Notes under the pieces: generated by a model
The model's input: only the letters and a program-made list of their open reading frames with translations
Told to the model about the DNA's origin: nothing
Database searches by the model: none
Source of the DNA: Pelobacter sp.
GTDB taxonomy: Bacteria; Desulfobacterota; Desulfuromonadia; Geobacterales; Pseudopelobacteraceae
Reading direction: 5' to 3'
Length of the DNA: 64,000 bases
Assembly: GCA_030824515.1 (NCBI GenBank)
Contig: JAVBXN010000008.1
Location: forward strand, 62,001-126,000
Shown here: positions 60,526 through 64,000 of the stretch, piece after piece
Layout of the letters: every line of letters begins with the position of its first letter
How positions within the stretch are numbered: position 1 is the first letter of the stretch
Made by a program: the position numbers and the translations under genes

Positions 60526-61916
60526 GTCAGGCAGATGTCTACGCTCTGATGCCGTTGCTGATTCTGGCCGGCGGCAGCGTCCTGGTCCTGCTGGCCGGAG
60601 CGCTCAAACCGGGCGGTTACCTGTACGAACTGGCCGGGGCGCTGATCACAGCGGCGCTGCTCTGGAGCCTGCTGCTTCCGGACATGGCGGTCATGCCCGG
60701 CCTGACGATCACCCCCTTCTCGCGCTTCTTCTGGGTATTTCTCGATGCGGCCGGCCTGGTGGCGCTGCTGCTGGCGACCGGCTACAACCGCCGGCGCGGC
60801 ATCACCGGCGAGGAATACCCCGCCACACTGCTCTTCGCGTTGGCCGGAATGGGCGCGGCCTGCGCCGCGAGCGACCTGCTGATGCTTTTTCTGGGGCTGG
60901 AAGCCTTCACCTTCGCTTTTTACATCCTGGTGGCGATCAAACGCGATTCAGTCAAGGGGGGCGAAGCCGGACTGAAATACCTGCTGAACGGCACCCTCTC
61001 GGCCGCCATTATGGGAATGGGCATGGCGCTGCTCTACGCTGCCACCGGCACGCTCAAGCTGTCCGGACTGGCTTTGGCGGCAAACCATCCCGAAGCGCTC
61101 TTTCTGGCTGGCACCTGCCTGGTCCTGCTGGGGATGGCCTTCAAGCTTTCGCTGGCGCCGGCCCACCTCTGGACCGCCGATGTTTACCAGGGCGCTCCGG
61201 CGCCGGTCACGGCGCTGCTCTCCACCGCTTCCAAAGGGGCCTCACTGGCGGCGCTGCTGCTCGTGCTGCCGCTCTTCGGCGCCTGGCACGGCCTGCGCGA
61301 CCTGCTCTGGGCACTGGCGCTGTTTTCAATGCTGGCCGGCAATTTCGCGGCGCTGCGACAGAGCAGCCTCAAGCGCATGCTGGCCTGGTCATCGGTCGGG
61401 CAGATGGGCTACGTGGCGCTGGCGCTGGTGGCGGCCCCGTCCGGCGGCCTGCGGGCGGCACTCTTTTACATCGTGGTCTACGCGACGGCCGGGCTGGCTG
61501 CCTTCGGCGCGCTGTCGGCGCTGTCGGACCGCTTTGAACCGGACCGGCTGGATGACTACCGCGGATTGGGCTATCGCTGCCCGCTGGCGGGCATTTCACT
61601 GGCGGTGGCGATGTTCTCGCTGGCCGGCATACCGCCGACGGCAGGATTTATCGGCAAATTCGGCGTATTCAACGCGGCGCTGCGGCAGGGGGAGACAACC
61701 CTGGCGATCATCGGCATACTGGCGGCGCTGGTGGCGGTTTTTTTCTACCTGCGGGTGGTGGTGATGCTGTACATGAAACCGGCCGTGGATAGCGGAGAGC
61801 TTCGTTCGCCGGGCTTTTCCGAAATCATCGCGCTGGCCGTGGCGACCGCCGCCACGCTGCTGCTGGGTATTTATCCCCAACCTTTGCTTGACCTGCTGGC
61901 AAAGATTCTGATCTAA
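60522..61916 (+). CDS. nuoN: NADH-quinone oxidoreductase subunit N
   Basis: A 464-residue antiporter-like membrane subunit of complex I. The Glu in LMLFLGLEAFTFAFYIL and the Lys residues in GLKYLLNG and LLSTASKGASL are present, as is the PPTAGFIGKF block near the end. The GTG start overlaps the nuoM stop (GTGA), so the two are translated together. It is followed by a lipoprotein protease gene after 13 bases. Confidence 0.92.
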   Translation: MSQADVYALMPLLILAGGSVLVLLAGALKPGGYLYELAGALITAALLWSLLLPDMAVMPGLTITPFSRFFWVFLDAAGLVALLLATGYNRRRGITGEEYPATLLFALAGMGAACAASDLLMLFLGLEAFTFAFYILVAIKRDSVKGGEAGLKYLLNGTLSAAIMGMGMALLYAATGTLKLSGLALAANHPEALFLAGTCLVLLGMAFKLSLAPAHLWTADVYQGAPAPVTALLSTASKGASLAALLLVLPLFGAWHGLRDLLWALALFSMLAGNFAALRQSSLKRMLAWSSVGQMGYVALALVAAPSGGLRAALFYIVVYATAGLAAFGALSALSDRFEPDRLDDYRGLGYRCPLAGISLAVAMFSLAGIPPTAGFIGKFGVFNAALRQGETTLAIIGILAALVAVFFYLRVVVMLYMKPAVDSGELRSPGFSEIIALAVATAATLLLGIYPQPLLDLLAKILI

Positions 61917-61929
61917 GAGGAGGCCTTTC

Positions 61930-62724
61930 ATGTTCCGTTACATAACCCTGTCGATCTGCCTGTTTCTCCTGGGCGCCTGCAGCACCGTCCCGATTACCGG
62001 CCGCTCGCAGCTCAACCTGATACCCGGTTCGTCGATGCTGTCGATGAGCAACCAGCAGTACGGAACTTTCCTGAAGGAGAACAAGGTCAGCCGGAACCAG
62101 CAGCAGATTGCCATGGTCAAGCGGGTCGGCCTGCGCGTGCAGAACGCGGTGGAACGCTACTTCATCAGCAGCGGCCTGAAAGAGCATCTGGCGGATTACA
62201 AGTGGGAATTCAATCTGGTGGAAGACAAGCAGGTCAACGCCTGGTGCATGCCGGGCGGCAAGGTGGTGGTCTATACCGGCATACTGCCGATAGCCGTAGA
62301 CGACACCGGGCTGGCGGTGGTGATGGGGCACGAGATCGCCCACGCCATCGCCGAGCATGGCAACGAGCGCATGAGCCAGGGACTGCTGGCGCAGCTGGGC
62401 GGCGTGGCGCTCTCCACCGCACTGTCCACCAAACCGGCGGCCACCCAGCAGCTCTGGATGTCGGTCTACGGCATGGGCGCCCAGTACGGAGCGATCATGC
62501 CCTATGGCCGCATGCAGGAAAGCGAGGCCGACCACCTGGGGCTGGTATTCATGGCCATGGCCGGATACGACCCCAAAGCGGCAATTTCCTTCTGGGAGCG
62601 CATGGCGGCCCAGAAGGGAGGGCAGGCGCCGCCCGAATTCCTCAGCACGCACCCGTCGGATGTGAACCGGATTGCCAATATCAAGCGGCTGATACCGGAA
62701 GTGCTCCGGCAATACCCGCAGTAG
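61930..62724 (+). CDS. lipoprotein M48 family metalloprotease
   Basis: A 264-residue periplasmic protease of the LoiP/YcaL type. A signal peptide ends in the lipobox LGAC, so Cys17 becomes lipidated. The zinc site is HEIAHAIAEHGNER (His134, His138), and the third ligand Glu lies in ESEADHLGLVFMAMAGYDP. Such proteases remove misfolded outer-membrane or lipoproteins. GAGGAGG precedes the ATG. It follows nuoN closely and may share its transcript. Confidence 0.92.
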   Translation: MFRYITLSICLFLLGACSTVPITGRSQLNLIPGSSMLSMSNQQYGTFLKENKVSRNQQQIAMVKRVGLRVQNAVERYFISSGLKEHLADYKWEFNLVEDKQVNAWCMPGGKVVVYTGILPIAVDDTGLAVVMGHEIAHAIAEHGNERMSQGLLAQLGGVALSTALSTKPAATQQLWMSVYGMGAQYGAIMPYGRMQESEADHLGLVFMAMAGYDPKAAISFWERMAAQKGGQAPPEFLSTHPSDVNRIANIKRLIPEVLRQYPQ

Positions 62725-63056
62725 CGATTCTTATCGGCAAACCAGTGTTGTAGTTTGGCGGTAAACAGGAAAGATGGCCTATTGGCCGCCTTTTGAGTTG
62801 TGTTGAAAATATATCTGTCCGTATTCGTGTCAGAGGCTGGTTTTTGACCGTAAAATCGAGGCTCCAAGGCTGAAAACGGGGGCAACAATTTCTATTTAAT
62901 TGCTATATTTAAAGCAGTTAGCCTGGTCCGGCCCCGGAATTCTATCCCAATGAATGCTCTTCAACGACTACCTTGCGGCCATCGAAGATCCATTCGGCTG
63001 TATGACAATTGACATCTATTTTCATTTATTCCTATTTGCGACCAACGGTTCCAGCA
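62725..63056. other. 332-bp region without a gene
   Basis: No coding region can be supported. Just after the protease gene, GGCGG (62757) and CCGCC (62791) with following TTTT could form a weak terminator with a nested GGCC-TATT-GGCC. The rest is AT-richer sequence with no repeat or motif that I recognise. Confidence 0.5.
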
Positions 63057-63338
63057 CTAACCGGCGCGAAGTTTTTTAGCGCGTCCGGTTGAGTGCGTTG
63101 TTCGCTGCTCTGTCTGCACATCCGCATAGGAATCCAACAATTGCCGGATCATTCGCTGATATTGCGTATGATATTTTGATGCCTCAGCTTTGAAGAACTC
63201 AACGCTCTTCTTGCTGAGGGATATCGTCACCTTGACCGATTCCTCGCTGAAAGCCAGTTCGGCAGGAGAAGGGAGAAAATCTCGTATAATCTTGATCTCA
63301 CCCAATGGTTCATCGGTGTATTTTATTTTCGTGCTCAT
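63057..63338 (-). CDS. brnA: BrnA-type antitoxin (ribbon-helix-helix)
   Basis: A 93-residue protein. The central ESVKVTISLSKKSVEFFKAEASKYHTQYQRMIRQLLDSYA is a strand-helix-helix DNA-binding domain of the BrnA/CopG type. The basic tail (TGRAKKLRAG) may help DNA binding. I use the ATG at 63338, preceded by GGAAAGG. It overlaps the end of brnT by 29 bases; toxin first, antitoxin second is the usual order in brnTA operons. Confidence 0.88.
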   Translation of the reverse strand: MSTKIKYTDEPLGEIKIIRDFLPSPAELAFSEESVKVTISLSKKSVEFFKAEASKYHTQYQRMIRQLLDSYADVQTEQRTTHSTGRAKKLRAG

Positions 63339-63600
63339 AAATTGCCTTTCCTTTCCGCCAGTATCCGGCACCAAATATACGGATTACGTTATTTCGATAA
63401 GTAAATCGTACGGTGAGAATTCCGTCACCGGACTTGCCAAAACAATAGTAACGCATTTCATCATTGCTGTGGTTCACGTCTTCAGCGATGATACGGTGGG
63501 GATCAGCAAAGGCGTATTGAGCCGATGCAAATGAGACCCCATGCTTTTGCTGGTTTTCATGATCCTTTTTCGAATCCCATTCAAAATGCGCTTTTGTCAT
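63310..63600 (-). CDS. brnT: BrnT family toxin (RelE-fold ribonuclease)
   Basis: A 96-residue member of the BrnT family. The N-terminus FEWDSKKDHENQQKHGVSFASAQYAFADP is the family signature; the C-terminal half with VRFTYRNNVIRIFGAGYW completes the RelE-like fold. BrnT toxins cleave RNA and are neutralised by BrnA. AAGG stands seven bases before the ATG. An upstream palindrome is the probable operator. Confidence 0.9.
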   Translation of the reverse strand: MTKAHFEWDSKKDHENQQKHGVSFASAQYAFADPHRIIAEDVNHSNDEMRYYCFGKSGDGILTVRFTYRNNVIRIFGAGYWRKGKAIYEHENKIHR

Positions 63601-63630
63601 GTGATTACCTTATCAGGAATCAAAGTAATA

Positions 63631-63662
63631 AACCATATTATTGTATGGTTAATAATATGGTT
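63631..63662 (-). promoter_or_regulatory. palindromic operator of brnTA
   Basis: AACCATATTATT (63631-63642) and AATAATATGGTT (63651-63662) form a perfect 12-base inverted repeat; the eight-base spacer contains a third ATGGTT half-site. It lies 30 bases before brnT. Ribbon-helix-helix antitoxins commonly bind such repeats to repress their own operon. Confidence 0.65.
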
Positions 63663-63729
63663 AAAATCAGCTTTTGGTTTGTTCAGCGAACGGCTGAGAG
63701 CACAGCGGGTTCACCGCTGTTGTGCTTGG

Positions 63730-64000
63730 TTATACATTTGTGCAGTAATTTACAATAAAATCATGTGGATTGATCACTACAGCATTCGCTCCTATGTATT
63801 CATAACATGCTCTTGCTTTCATACAAAATGCAGCATCCTTGGAAATAAGAAAGTGAAAATCATAAGCCATTGTTGCATGTAACATGTCGTTGTTAGATGC
63901 ATTAAATCGATCTTTACCTTTTTTTACCTTATTAAAATCATCAGCATAGTAACCTGCCCAATTCATCAGGCTATAAGCTCTTGCAATATTATTTTGCGGA
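63730..64000 (-). CDS. PIN-domain-like protein, C-terminal part (cut by window edge)
   Basis: The minus-strand frame is open to position 64000, so the 5' part lies outside the window. The visible 90 residues include NDMLHATMAYDFHFLISKD followed by AAFCMKARACYEYIGANAVVINPHDFI. A D-x2-H-x-A...D pattern of this kind occurs in the C-terminal half of PIN-domain nucleases, which are often toxins. An ATG at 63966 exists but is probably internal. It ends 67 bases before the brnTA operator. Confidence 0.5.
   Translation of the reverse strand, partial: PQNNIARAYSLMNWAGYYADDFNKVKKGKDRFNASNNDMLHATMAYDFHFLISKDAAFCMKARACYEYIGANAVVINPHDFIVNYCTNV

Noticed and set aside
1-64000. CRISPR array, tRNA, rRNA, prophage or insertion sequence
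   Set aside because: No regularly spaced direct repeats, no cloverleaf or rRNA-like sequence, and no transposase, integrase or phage structural gene were seen.

Overview
The window is bacterial chromosome, mostly GC-rich, with a gene set that fits a Geobacter-like member of the Desulfuromonadota/Geobacterales. The supporting genes are a complete dcw cluster with a DAP-type MurE and a PASTA-tailed FtsI, a PhoBR-Pst system with enlarged permeases, system II cytochrome c biogenesis (ResB/CcsB), class I hybrid-cluster protein, a CBS-type pyrophosphatase and DUF3793. The genus is an inference from gene content; no rRNA, tRNA or CRISPR array was seen.

Layout. Positions 1-2263 are AT-richer and look like an accessory block: two minus-strand genes of unknown function, each followed by an imperfect hairpin bounded by AAC/GTT core triplets, like integron attC sites. 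A minus-strand aminotransferase (2364-3536) follows. Positions 3628-22191 hold the division/cell-wall cluster on the plus strand: a strong promoter, a triple MraZ box, then mraZ-rsmH-ftsL-ftsI-murE-murF-mraY-murD-ftsW-murG-murC-murB-ddl-ftsQ-ftsA-ftsZ, ending at a bidirectional terminator. Palindromic repeats have entered this cluster, in frame inside murE and murG and exactly between murD and ftsW. Positions 22211-32445 hold the phosphate regulon: phoU-pstB-pstA-pstC-pstS (minus), a second phosphate-type binding protein (plus), and phoB-phoR (minus), with Pho-box-like sites at pstS and phoB.

Positions 32584-40013 are mixed: small zinc-ribbon proteins, a DUF155/RMND1 protein, a probable Fur-regulated pair (DUF3793 protein and a monoheme cytochrome), a CorA-type transporter with an altered signature, a CBS-DRTGG pyrophosphatase and a DUF4143 ATPase. 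Positions 40130-51201 hold the most interesting block. A promoter, a yybP-ykoY manganese riboswitch and its terminator lie in front of htpX, followed on the same strand, with gaps of at most 80 bases, by a ribbon-helix-helix protein, TerC, a Gly-rich membrane protein, UPF0182, DUF3124, a CPA2 antiporter with an RCK domain, a PGPGW protein, a second TerC, a zinc-ribbon protein, a compact MreB-like protein and a TMEM165/GDT1 protein. Three of these belong to families linked to Mn export.

Positions 51209-62724 carry ccsB-resB, a small Cys-rich secreted protein, an RluA-type pseudouridine synthase, an Rh-type ammonium channel, hcp, a shikimate-kinase-like gene, an isolated nuoM-nuoN pair and a lipoprotein M48 protease. 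The right end (62725-64000) is again AT-rich and accessory: a BrnT/BrnA toxin-antitoxin pair with a palindromic operator and the 3' part of a PIN-domain-like gene cut by the window edge.
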